A DNA stretch of 64,000 nt from Onishia taeanensis (GTDB lineage: Bacteria; Pseudomonadota; Gammaproteobacteria; Pseudomonadales; Halomonadaceae), in contig NZ_JABVXC010000002.1 in the NCBI RefSeq assembly GCF_013349955.1, positions 273,614 to 337,613 of the forward strand, written 5' to 3'. How positions within the stretch are numbered: position 1 is the first letter of the stretch; each line of letters starts with the position of its first letter. The notes beneath the pieces were generated by a model. The model saw nothing but the letters and a program-made list of their open reading frames with translations. It had not been told where the DNA came from and did not search any database. The position numbers and the translations under genes were made by a program. Positions 18,722 to 26,130 of this stretch are shown here, piece by piece.

Positions 18722-19125
18722 GCATCACCCTTCTTGAATCGCGAAGGACCGCCAAGCACCTGAGACCCCGCCGCGCCTCCATATGCGCTATCAACCGAAC
18801 GCTTGCGCCGGCTGGCATCCAGCAGTGCGCCAAGCTCGTCACGCCGCTTGTTTAGGCGACGGCGAATTTCCAGGTCATCTTCGAGAATACGCTCCAGCAG
18901 CGATGCCTTGCGCTCGCGCTGCACGACATCCAATGTTTTACCGGCCTCGATTCTCGATAGCCGTTCGACTTCGATGACGTAGTCAGCCTCTTCCTCAAGC
19001 AGGCGGCTCCAGTCTTCCTCGCAGGCAAAGGCGAGCATTCGGCTAGAGCGCTCCAACAGCGCCTCATAACCGGAAATAATATCGTCATGGGCACCATCGC
19101 CTTCTTCGAACCGCCGCTCAGTCAT
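18718..19125 (-). CDS. fliT: FliT-like flagellar export chaperone
   Basis: A 135-residue, charged, mostly helical protein in the position of fliT (after fliD and fliS). FliT escorts the cap protein FliD and in enterics restrains FlhDC. Sequence similarity to FliT cannot be shown by motif alone, so the name rests on position, size and helical character (LLERSSRMLAFACEEDWSRL, ILEDDLEIRRRLNKRRDEL). The start at 19125 (MTERRFEEG) lies 1 base after the fliS stop with GGGGTG before it; a frame from 19218 would run deep into fliS. Confidence 0.75.
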   Translation of the reverse strand: MTERRFEEGDGAHDDIISGYEALLERSSRMLAFACEEDWSRLLEEEADYVIEVERLSRIEAGKTLDVVQRERKASLLERILEDDLEIRRRLNKRRDELGALLDASRRKRSVDSAYGGAAGSQVLGGPSRFKKGDA

Positions 19126-19126
19126 G

Positions 19127-19546
19127 TCACACCCCGTCAGACCGGCCACCGATCTCGCGCCAGGCAGAACCGATATTTTCGAGAAGTGCCGAGGCCTCAT
19201 CAAGACGTTCGAGGTCATTACGTAGATTAGCTTCCATTAGCAGGCGAGCCACGTAGTCGTAAAGCGACCACAGCCGCTCAGCAATTTCCCCGCCCTTTTC
19301 CGCATCGAGTGCGGCCTGCAGGCCGTTATTGACAATATCTAACGCCTTGGAAATAGCGAGGCCCTTCTCCGGCACATTGCCATCCTGCATATGGATGCGT
19401 GCCTTACGAATCGATGCCTGCGCACCGTCAAACAGCATGGCAATGAGCTGATGCGGTGTAGCCGACATGACGCCGCTCTCAACGCCGACGCGAGCGTAGG
19501 CCTTGGCTCCCTTGCTGTAAGCGGCGGCTCCTCTCATGGCACTCAT
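19127..19546 (-). CDS. fliS: Flagellin export chaperone FliS
   Basis: FliS binds the C-terminal helix of flagellin to keep it monomeric and deliver it to FlhA. The 139-residue protein has the family pattern: AYARVGVESGVMSATPHQLIAMLFDGA, then KALDIVNNGLQAALDAEKGGEIAERLWSLYDYVARLLMEAN. The start follows GGAAAGGA. It lies 59 bases after fliD in the same operon. Two flagellins (24.2 and 30.9 kb) are candidate clients. Confidence 0.95.
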   Translation of the reverse strand: MSAMRGAAAYSKGAKAYARVGVESGVMSATPHQLIAMLFDGAQASIRKARIHMQDGNVPEKGLAISKALDIVNNGLQAALDAEKGGEIAERLWSLYDYVARLLMEANLRNDLERLDEASALLENIGSAWREIGGRSDGV

Positions 19547-19605
19547 GGTCCTTTCCTCGTATTCAGCATAATTGGTGACTGACGCTTCTGGTGCTGTTCA
19601 GGCAG

Positions 19606-20982
19606 TTAGTTTCTACCCAGCTGAGCGTTCATATTGTCGAACTGTTGAGTCAAGTAGCTACTCGTCGAGTTCATATTGGCGATCATGCTGTCCAGTTGAG
19701 CGAACTGTTCACGATAGCGAGCAATCGTATCGTTGATATTTTCCTCAGTGCGCGTGTAGCGTTCACCCAAGCGTTCGATGCTATCTTCAAGGCCCTGCGT
19801 CGAGTTGGCGATCAAGCCACCTTCTTCCAACATGCGCCCCAGCACGCCATCGACCTGACCAGCCAAGCCGCCTGCCTCATCGGTACCGGTGAAAAAATCA
19901 CTGAGGGCGGCCAGGTCATTGTCGACTGCATCTCCTAGCTTTTCTTCATCGAGCTCGAGCGTCCCATCGACCTGAAGACTAATGCCGACATCCGAAAGCA
20001 TCTGGAACGTGCCATCCCCGGCACTGCCACCCAAGGCATTACGAAGTTGAGACTCGACACTACGCAGCGTGCTATCGCCCAGCAGCTCACCCGCATCACC
20101 GGTTTCTGCATTGAAGCTGGTCAGGTCCGCCATCTTCTCCTGCAGCTTGTTGTAGCTGTCGACGAAGCCTTTAACCGCAGACTTCACAGCACCGCTGTCA
20201 CGCTCGACGCCAAGGGTCGCGCTACCCGTCTCGGCAATGGAGAGCGTCACACCCTGCACCGCCCCTTCGACGGTATTGGACTGGCTGGAAATATCGATGC
20301 CATTGACGCTCAATTTGGCATTGGCGGCGGCGACTGACTCTGTCATACCGTCTATCGCCATACCCAGGTCACTACCGGTATCGCTAAAAGCTACGGTTAT
20401 CTGAGACTCGGTGCCGGTCGCCTCGGATGTCAGTACCAGCCGATAAGGCTGGTCAACAGTGCCACTACCATCGAAGCCGCCACCATCATTGACTATCGAC
20501 GCCTGCACGCCTGCACCCGACGCATTGATACTGTCGCGCACGTCTTCAAGCGTACTGTCGGCAGTGACCTCGATGACCGTATCGTCGCCGCCTCCCACGC
20601 TTACCGTCAGTGTTCCCGCGGATGCCAGGCGTTCAGAGCTGCTGGCTACACCATTGGCGGCCAGGCTCTGAGCCCGGGCGAGCTGAGTCACCTCAATATC
20701 GTATCTGCCGGGCGCAGCGTCGCTGCCCCCTGCTGCCGTCACGGCATCGCCAGTTACCTCGCTGGTCACGCCCTGAAAGAACTCGGCGTCATTCAGCTTA
20801 GCGGCAGCATCTTGAAACTGGGTCAGCGCACTCTCAAGCTGACCATAGGCAGAAATCTGCGACTGGTAGCTCTGCTGTTGCTGCGTGATGGGCGCGAGCT
20901 TTTCACGCTCAGCGCTTTTGAGCTGATCAAGCAGCCCATTGAGATCGAGCCCCGAGCCGATACCCAGGGATGAAATCGTCGC
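19606..20982 (-). CDS. fliD: Flagellar filament cap protein FliD
   Basis: FliD caps the growing filament and folds incoming flagellin. The 458-residue product begins MATISSLGIGSGLDLNGLLDQL and carries coiled-coil termini (QQQQSYQSQISAYGQLESAL; C-terminal FAQLDSMIANMNSTSSYLTQQF), with an acidic central domain. The start at 20982 is set by AGGAGG 7 bases upstream; an upstream in-frame extension to 21030 is unlikely. A sigma-28-type promoter lies about 90 bases upstream. It leads the operon fliD-fliS-fliT-fliK-like-FlhX-like. Confidence 0.95.
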   Translation of the reverse strand, partial: ATISSLGIGSGLDLNGLLDQLKSAEREKLAPITQQQQSYQSQISAYGQLESALTQFQDAAAKLNDAEFFQGVTSEVTGDAVTAAGGSDAAPGRYDIEVTQLARAQSLAANGVASSSERLASAGTLTVSVGGGDDTVIEVTADSTLEDVRDSINASGAGVQASIVNDGGGFDGSGTVDQPYRLVLTSEATGTESQITVAFSDTGSDLGMAIDGMTESVAAANAKLSVNGIDISSQSNTVEGAVQGVTLSIAETGSATLGVERDSGAVKSAVKGFVDSYNKLQEKMADLTSFNAETGDAGELLGDSTLRSVESQLRNALGGSAGDGTFQMLSDVGISLQVDGTLELDEEKLGDAVDNDLAALSDFFTGTDEAGGLAGQVDGVLGRMLEEGGLIANSTQGLEDSIERLGERYTRTEENINDTIARYREQFAQLDSMIANMNSTSSYLTQQFDNMNAQLGRN

Positions 20983-21071
20983 CATGCCGGTGCCTCCTGT
21001 TGCGAGCCATTCTGCCAAGTAGAGCGCCACCGCGAGGGGCCGAATAGCTTCTTAAATTGCCGTTATTTCAC

Positions 21072-21098
21072 CTATCGGCGCCCAGCATCAGAACTTGA
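21072..21098 (-). promoter_or_regulatory. Sigma-28 (FliA) type promoter for fliD operon
   Basis: Minus strand reads TCAAGTTC, 11 bases, GCCGATAG, with the exact 15-base gap after TCAA. It lies between the PilZ/HD-GYP gene and fliD. Confidence 0.8.
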
Positions 21099-21163
21099 GG
21101 AACACATTACGCAATCTGCCCTTGGTCATTGAGACCGCCACCGCACCCTCAAGCAGTCCGTGT

Positions 21164-22870
21164 TCAAGAATCGCTTGCCGGCACGACAACCCTCTCGGTT
21201 GGCTTGCCAAGCTGGGCCAACGCCCTTCCCTCCAGCATGGCACCCAGCGTCTTCGGCTCAGGCGCAGCGATATGCTCGGTCAGCAGAACGCGGGAAGGCT
21301 GCCCCTGCGCATCCACCCGCAACACCCAGGCCAACTCACCACCGGCATAGCGCACCAGGGTACCGATAGGAGCGATGCCAAAGTGACGGACATAGCGCTG
21401 AACCCAGCGCTGATCGAACAGTTGCGGCTGTTCCAGCAGGTGTTTATAGATGGCATCGATAGCCCAGGCAGGACGGTCAGGGCGCTCACGCCCCATCGCA
21501 TCGACGACGTCCACCACCGCCATTAGCCGCGCAAGCTCGTGCAGCTGTTCACCTTTTAATCCACGCGGGTAGCCAGAGCCGTCCAGGCGCTCGTTGGCAC
21601 CGCCAACCACCGCCTGAGTGACCGCACGAGACAACCAGTTACATTGCGCAAGACTGCGCATGACACTCTCTACATGAACCTGAAGCTCGCGGTACTGAGC
21701 CTGATCCAGTGACGTTGCCTGACGTACGTTCTCCGGCAATAGCGCCTTGCCCAAGTCGTGCACCATGGCACAGGCCAACAAGGCCTTGCGCAGGTCCCGG
21801 GGCATGGAGTGCTGACCGGCGATATCCGCCAGCCGAACGGCCACGGCCAACCCATGCTGAACCAACACCGATTCACGCTGCATGCAGACAAGTGCAAAAA
21901 GCACCGCCTCCCGGTCTTCATCCAACAATGCCAATAGCCGATCGGCATGGCGTGACAACTGAATGGCATCCAGGTGGCGACCTTGCTTCAGCGCAAAGAG
22001 CTGGTTATCCAGATAGGCGGCAAGGCGTGACAGCCTTCGCGCCATGGGCGTGGCAAATTCACGATGATGTGCTGCCGATTGAATGGGTTTCTGCTCACTC
22101 GCCTGAAACAACGGGGAAGGTTCCTTTGTCGGCTTCCCTTCACTGGCACTTTCTCTGGCACGCCGAGCCGCTTCACGCTCGATCTCACGCACGAAGAACC
22201 AGAGCTGCCTTTCTTGCTCGGGGCTGCATCCGATGAACTCAAAGCCCGCCAACATGACCTGTCGTTCATGGTCCGAGTGATCGTGACGCAAGGCCCCATT
22301 GACCTCCAACTGACTGCCATTGGGAAAGATCAGCTTGAGCCGTATTGTCGATGATGCAGAGGCCAGCACCGATCCCGTTCCCAACGGCAGAACCACCAGC
22401 GCACCTTCAAGCGAAAGGTTCTTGAGCACCCCCTGCAAAGGCTCATGGCCTTGTGAATGCCCCAGCAGCACGGTGGTGTCCATGCTCATGGTCAACTCGG
22501 CACGGAAATTGTCACGACGCTGCAACACCTCCAACTGCTCAGGGTAAGGCGCCTCGCATAACAGACGACCCTCGAGCTCGTAGGCCTGCGAGATGTTCAG
22601 CACCGGCGTACGCACCAGCTTGGATCGCGCCTGGCCCAGCAACCGGAAGCCAAGCCCTCGCTTCAGGTCCCCCGCAACCTCACGAATGGCGCTAATATCC
22701 AATACCAGCGATTCATCCGCGCGAACCTCCATCAACAAAACAGGGAGCGGCTGGCTCACTGGCTTATCAAGCATCAGCGAAGCGCCACCCGGCTCGCTCA
22801 AGACATCCAGCAACCCTTGAATATCACGCGCACTGTTTACCGGCTCGTAGTCGCTAGCAGCTTCTGCCAT
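21164..22870 (-). CDS. PilZ domain protein with C-terminal degenerate HD-GYP domain
   Basis: A 568-residue cytoplasmic protein with three parts. Residues about 1-110 resemble the YcgR-N (flagellar brake) fold. Residues about 110-230 form a PilZ domain with both c-di-GMP motifs, RRDNFR and NLSLEG. Residues about 290-510 form an HD-GYP-like domain with HDLGK, HVESV, DGSGYP and VVDVVDAM. The usual HHExxDGxGYP is here GANERLDGSGYP, so the HH pair that binds metal is missing; c-di-GMP hydrolysis is therefore doubtful. It has its own sigma-28-type promoter. It is probably a c-di-GMP-responsive regulator of motor speed, a YcgR brake fused to a signalling domain. Function is inferred. Confidence 0.85.
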   Translation of the reverse strand: MAEAASDYEPVNSARDIQGLLDVLSEPGGASLMLDKPVSQPLPVLLMEVRADESLVLDISAIREVAGDLKRGLGFRLLGQARSKLVRTPVLNISQAYELEGRLLCEAPYPEQLEVLQRRDNFRAELTMSMDTTVLLGHSQGHEPLQGVLKNLSLEGALVVLPLGTGSVLASASSTIRLKLIFPNGSQLEVNGALRHDHSDHERQVMLAGFEFIGCSPEQERQLWFFVREIEREAARRARESASEGKPTKEPSPLFQASEQKPIQSAAHHREFATPMARRLSRLAAYLDNQLFALKQGRHLDAIQLSRHADRLLALLDEDREAVLFALVCMQRESVLVQHGLAVAVRLADIAGQHSMPRDLRKALLACAMVHDLGKALLPENVRQATSLDQAQYRELQVHVESVMRSLAQCNWLSRAVTQAVVGGANERLDGSGYPRGLKGEQLHELARLMAVVDVVDAMGRERPDRPAWAIDAIYKHLLEQPQLFDQRWVQRYVRHFGIAPIGTLVRYAGGELAWVLRVDAQGQPSRVLLTEHIAAPEPKTLGAMLEGRALAQLGKPTERVVVPASDS

Positions 22871-22942
22871 CCCATCCTCGTCTCTTCGATTGTACTGCCC
22901 ACGCAGCCGCCGCTGTGCGGGCAGAAACGTCCATGTTTTTTG

Positions 22943-22969
22943 CTATCGGCTTGATATAACAAATCTTTA
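22943..22969 (-). promoter_or_regulatory. Sigma-28 (FliA) type promoter for the PilZ/HD-GYP gene
   Basis: Minus strand reads TAAAGATT, 11 bases, GCCGATAG, with exact 15-base gap after TAAA, 73 bases before the start codon. Confidence 0.85.
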
Positions 22970-22996
22970 AGGCTACTAAAGACCGGCTAACGGCGC

Positions 22997-23230
22997 TCAC
23001 CGGCCCGCGCCCGTTATGCTCGTCAGCGACTCGAACCGCCCCTCAGTGGAAAAACTCAGGCGGTAATAGCCCTCTACCCCGTGCTTGCCCACTACCCTGC
23101 TCAAGGCACTAGCGGGAAATGCCACGCGGCGCCCATCCAACGCTTGAGCGTATACCTGCTGCACCTGCCCCTCGTAGTAATCCAGGCATTGCTTGCGGCT
23201 TAGACTCAGCCAGATATCGACACTCGGCAC
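22997..23230 (-). CDS. DUF2835 family protein
   Basis: A 77-residue protein of unknown function. The core IWLSLSRKQCLDYYEGQ, RRVAFPASALSRVV and GVEGYYRLSFSTEGRFESL fits the small DUF2835 family common in gammaproteobacteria. The GTG at 23230 is chosen because AAGGAG lies 6 bases upstream; the open frame continues to 23311 without a better site. It is divergent from the metallopeptidase gene and just upstream of the PilZ/HD-GYP gene, which has its own promoter. A motility role is not implied by the sequence. Confidence 0.75.
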   Translation of the reverse strand: MPSVDIWLSLSRKQCLDYYEGQVQQVYAQALDGRRVAFPASALSRVVGKHGVEGYYRLSFSTEGRFESLTSITGAGR

Positions 23231-23363
23231 CGCGCACTCCTTGTTTATGCTAATCCACTGCCCGCCCTCTTGGCTTGCGATGGCGACGCCATGAGGAAAT
23301 ACTGATGACACTACTTTACCGACTAAGCGTCGTTAGCGCCGTCCCCCAATCACAGGTGATGCC

Positions 23364-24077
23364 ATGCAGGTCGCTCCCATCACAGCCTTTCAGCCCACTG
23401 TCCAGCGTCCCACCGGGCAAGTAGAGGCCGCCGCGGCATCCAGAGCCGCCAGTGACAAGGCATCCGCCCACCAGTCGGCACAAATTTCCGCACAAGCGAC
23501 CAATGCCCAGGCCACCTCCAGGATACAGCCGCCCAAACAGGCAGATGCCGCCGAGCCAGGCCAACAAACAGATAGCAAGACTACCAGCAAGTCAGATACC
23601 TCCGAGCGTGCCGAGGCCCAGCATAAAAAGGCCAACGGCGAGGTATTGACCGAAGCCGAGCTACAACAGCTCGACCGGCTCAAGCAAACCGACCGCGAAG
23701 TGCGCCAGCACGAACACGCTCATCAGAGCTCGGGCGGCCAGTACGCCGGGCGCATCGAGTATGAGTACGAGCGAGGCCCGGATGGCCAGCAGTATGCCGT
23801 AGCCGGCGAAGTATCAATCGACTCAAGCCCCGTGCCCGGCGATCCTGCCGCCACCATCGACAAGATGGAACAGGTTCGCGCCGCGGCTACTGCTCCCGCC
23901 GAACCCTCGGCGCAGGACCGCAAGGTCGCCGCCCAAGCCAACCAGCACCTGATCGCTGCGCGCCTGGAGCTCGCCATGCAGCAGCGCGAGATGGACGGCG
24001 CCCGCAACACAACCAACGTGCCCCAGCAGCCGGACGCTTCAGCCGACGGCCAATCGGCCTTTCAGCCTTCAGCCTGA
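23364..24077 (+). CDS. SprA-family putative metallopeptidase
   Basis: A 237-residue protein. Residues 1-100 are Ala/Gln/Thr-rich and probably disordered. The remainder has the SprA-related catalytic pattern DREVRQHEHAHQ with the zinc motif HEHAH near residue 117, then GGQYAGRIEYEYERGPDGQQY and YAVAGEVSID, whose Glu may be the third ligand. No signal peptide is visible. AGGTG precedes the ATG. The gene lies immediately upstream of fliC on the same strand, with the fliC sigma-28-type promoter between them. Family assignment is good; substrate and location are unknown. A filament or flagellin role is speculative. Confidence 0.8.
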   Translation: MQVAPITAFQPTVQRPTGQVEAAAASRAASDKASAHQSAQISAQATNAQATSRIQPPKQADAAEPGQQTDSKTTSKSDTSERAEAQHKKANGEVLTEAELQQLDRLKQTDREVRQHEHAHQSSGGQYAGRIEYEYERGPDGQQYAVAGEVSIDSSPVPGDPAATIDKMEQVRAAATAPAEPSAQDRKVAAQANQHLIAARLELAMQQREMDGARNTTNVPQQPDASADGQSAFQPSA

Positions 24078-24107
24078 GGTCGTATCAAAAAATCTGCATC
24101 AAGCCCC

Positions 24108-24134
24108 TAAAGCTTTGCGGGCGCCTTCCGATAA
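24108..24134 (+). promoter_or_regulatory. Sigma-28 (FliA) type promoter for fliC
   Basis: Reads TAAAGCTT, 11 bases, TCCGATAA, one mismatch in the -10, exact spacing. It leaves a leader of about 90 bases before the flagellin ATG. Confidence 0.85.
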
Positions 24135-24230
24135 CTAGGGTAACGGCCAACGGCGCCGTTGCGGCAGGCCCGGAGCGCTAACGTGACGGGCCCGCCAATG
24201 GAGCCCTCAACAGCTTGGAAGGAAATCACT

Positions 24231-25961
24231 ATGTCCGTGATCAATACCAACATCACTTCGATGATCGGTCAGCAGAACTTGAACGAGTCGAAGAACGCCC
24301 TGACCACCTCCATGGAGCGCCTCTCCTCCGGCCTGCGCATCAACAGCGCCAAGGACGACGCCGCCGGTCAGGCCATCGCCAACCGCATGTCCAGCCAGAT
24401 TACCGGTCTCTCTCAGGCACAGCGTAACGCCAACGACGGCATCTCTGTTGCCCAGACCGCCGAAGGTGCGCTGAACCAGGTCAATGACAACCTGCAGCGT
24501 ATCCGTGAACTGAGCGTTCAGGCCCAGAACGGCACCAACAACCAGGAAGACCTGACCTCCATCCAGAACGAGATCAACCAGCGGCTGGGCGAGATCGACC
24601 GCATCTCCGAAGAGACCAGCTTCAATGGCACCAAAGTGCTGGACAGCGATCAGGAGCTGTCCATCCAAGTCGGCGCCAACGACGGTGAAAGCATTTCGAT
24701 CAGCCTGAGCCAGATCAACGCCGAAACCCTGGGCCTGAGCAACTTCAATGTCGATGGTCAGGCCGAGATCGAAAATACCGCCGCAACCGAAGATGACCTC
24801 AAGGTCGCCGCTAACGTCTCCGTATCCACTGGGTCGGGCGACTATACGCTTGAACAAAGCAACACAGCGGCTACTGCCTCGGATGTGCTGTCACAGCTGT
24901 CAAGCGGCGACACCGTCGATGTCACCAGTGGCGGTGCTATCACCGACGCGACTCAATTCGGCCTTGCCAGCGGCACCATTTCTGGTGGCAGTGCCACTCT
25001 AACCAGTGACGGTTCCGGCAGCTTTAGTCTGCCTGACGTAACCGCCTTCAGCGGCAGCGATGCCGCCGCCCTGGCCACCGGTACCGCCGAGGCCCCCACC
25101 AGCGCCACCTACACCTTCAGTGGCGGATCCCAGGACGTACTGATCGATAGCACGGGCAACATCACGGACACAGACGGCAATCAGCTGTACCTCACAGGGA
25201 ATGATGAGCTGACTCTCAACGACGGTGGTTCTGGCTCAGCCGCCGCCAGTGCAACCAATGTAACTGCTGCTATTTCTGCTGACGCCAACGCAGCAGGCAA
25301 CATTAAACTAGCCATCGATGGCGGGCCGACTATTGAGTCCAATGGTGCTGCCGATAGTGACGCCACACTCTCCGGTGTAACCGTCACCAGCGATGAACTC
25401 ACCACGCTCGCAGCCGATAACAGCAACACCATTGAAACCACGGTTCAAACATCGGGCACGGCGGAAAACATCAACATCCAAAGTGACGGCAGTGTCGTCG
25501 AGGATTCTTCCGGAGATGCGGTGTACGTCAGCGCCGACGACGGCTCGACCCTGGTAGATACCGACACCACCGACACCGAGCTCTTTGTCCGCGAGAATGG
25601 CAACATTACCGACAATGCGGCGAATCAGTATTTCGTCGATGAAAGCGGCAGCCTTACCACCGAGGCCACCAGCCCGGGCACCAAGACTGAAGACCCCCTC
25701 CAGGCCCTGGACTCGGCGCTTAGCGACGTCGATGCTCTGCGCTCCGACCTGGGTGCCATCCAGAATCGCTTCGATTCTGCGATCACCAACCTGAGCACCA
25801 CCGAGACCAACCTCTCGGCTGCTCGCTCGCGCATCGAGGATGCCGACTACGCCACCGAGGTCGCGGACATGACCCGCGCCCAGATCCTGCAGCAGGCAGG
25901 CACCTCCGTACTGGCGCAGGCCAACCAGATCCCGCAGGGCGTGCTTTCCCTGCTCGGTTAA
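24231..25961 (+). CDS. fliC: Flagellin FliC
   Basis: The filament subunit, 576 residues. The conserved N-terminal D0/D1 (MSVINTNITSMIGQQ; MERLSSGLRINSAKDDAAGQ) and C-terminal D1/D0 (SAARSRIEDADYATEVADMTR; ending IPQGVLSLLG) are intact. The centre (about residues 190-490) is acidic and low in Lys/Arg, with degenerate repeats of the form GNITDxxGNQLYL and GSVVEDSSGDAVYV. The start at 24231 follows AAGGAA; the frame is open to 24159 but only this start gives a proper flagellin N-terminus. A sigma-28-type promoter precedes the gene and a strong terminator follows. The many exposed Ser/Thr are possible modification sites. Confidence 0.97.
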   Translation: MSVINTNITSMIGQQNLNESKNALTTSMERLSSGLRINSAKDDAAGQAIANRMSSQITGLSQAQRNANDGISVAQTAEGALNQVNDNLQRIRELSVQAQNGTNNQEDLTSIQNEINQRLGEIDRISEETSFNGTKVLDSDQELSIQVGANDGESISISLSQINAETLGLSNFNVDGQAEIENTAATEDDLKVAANVSVSTGSGDYTLEQSNTAATASDVLSQLSSGDTVDVTSGGAITDATQFGLASGTISGGSATLTSDGSGSFSLPDVTAFSGSDAAALATGTAEAPTSATYTFSGGSQDVLIDSTGNITDTDGNQLYLTGNDELTLNDGGSGSAAASATNVTAAISADANAAGNIKLAIDGGPTIESNGAADSDATLSGVTVTSDELTTLAADNSNTIETTVQTSGTAENINIQSDGSVVEDSSGDAVYVSADDGSTLVDTDTTDTELFVRENGNITDNAANQYFVDESGSLTTEATSPGTKTEDPLQALDSALSDVDALRSDLGAIQNRFDSAITNLSTTETNLSAARSRIEDADYATEVADMTRAQILQQAGTSVLAQANQIPQGVLSLLG

Positions 25962-26003
25962 GGCGAAAGCACTGGGAGCCTTGTCTCCTAAGGCACTTGA
26001 TAG

Positions 26004-26029
26004 ACCGGCCCTCAGGGGCCGGTTTTTTT
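26004..26029 (+). terminator. Intrinsic terminator after fliC
   Basis: Perfect 8-bp stem ACCGGCCC/GGGCCGGT with a TCAG tetraloop followed by six further T residues, about 43 bases after the flagellin stop. Confidence 0.95.
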
Positions 26030-26130
26030 ATTCGCCAAAAACAACTGAAATGCCTGCCCTTTCTCACCCTTCCTTCTCAACCAGCCTCGCTAAGATGGAG
26101 GAGGCCCACAACTGGTTATAAGAGTTTCCC

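Noticed and set aside
18852..19097. Several overlapping frames opposite or out of frame with fliT, fliS and fliD
   Set aside because: Typical shadows of genuine coding frames; they would overlap well-supported genes completely.
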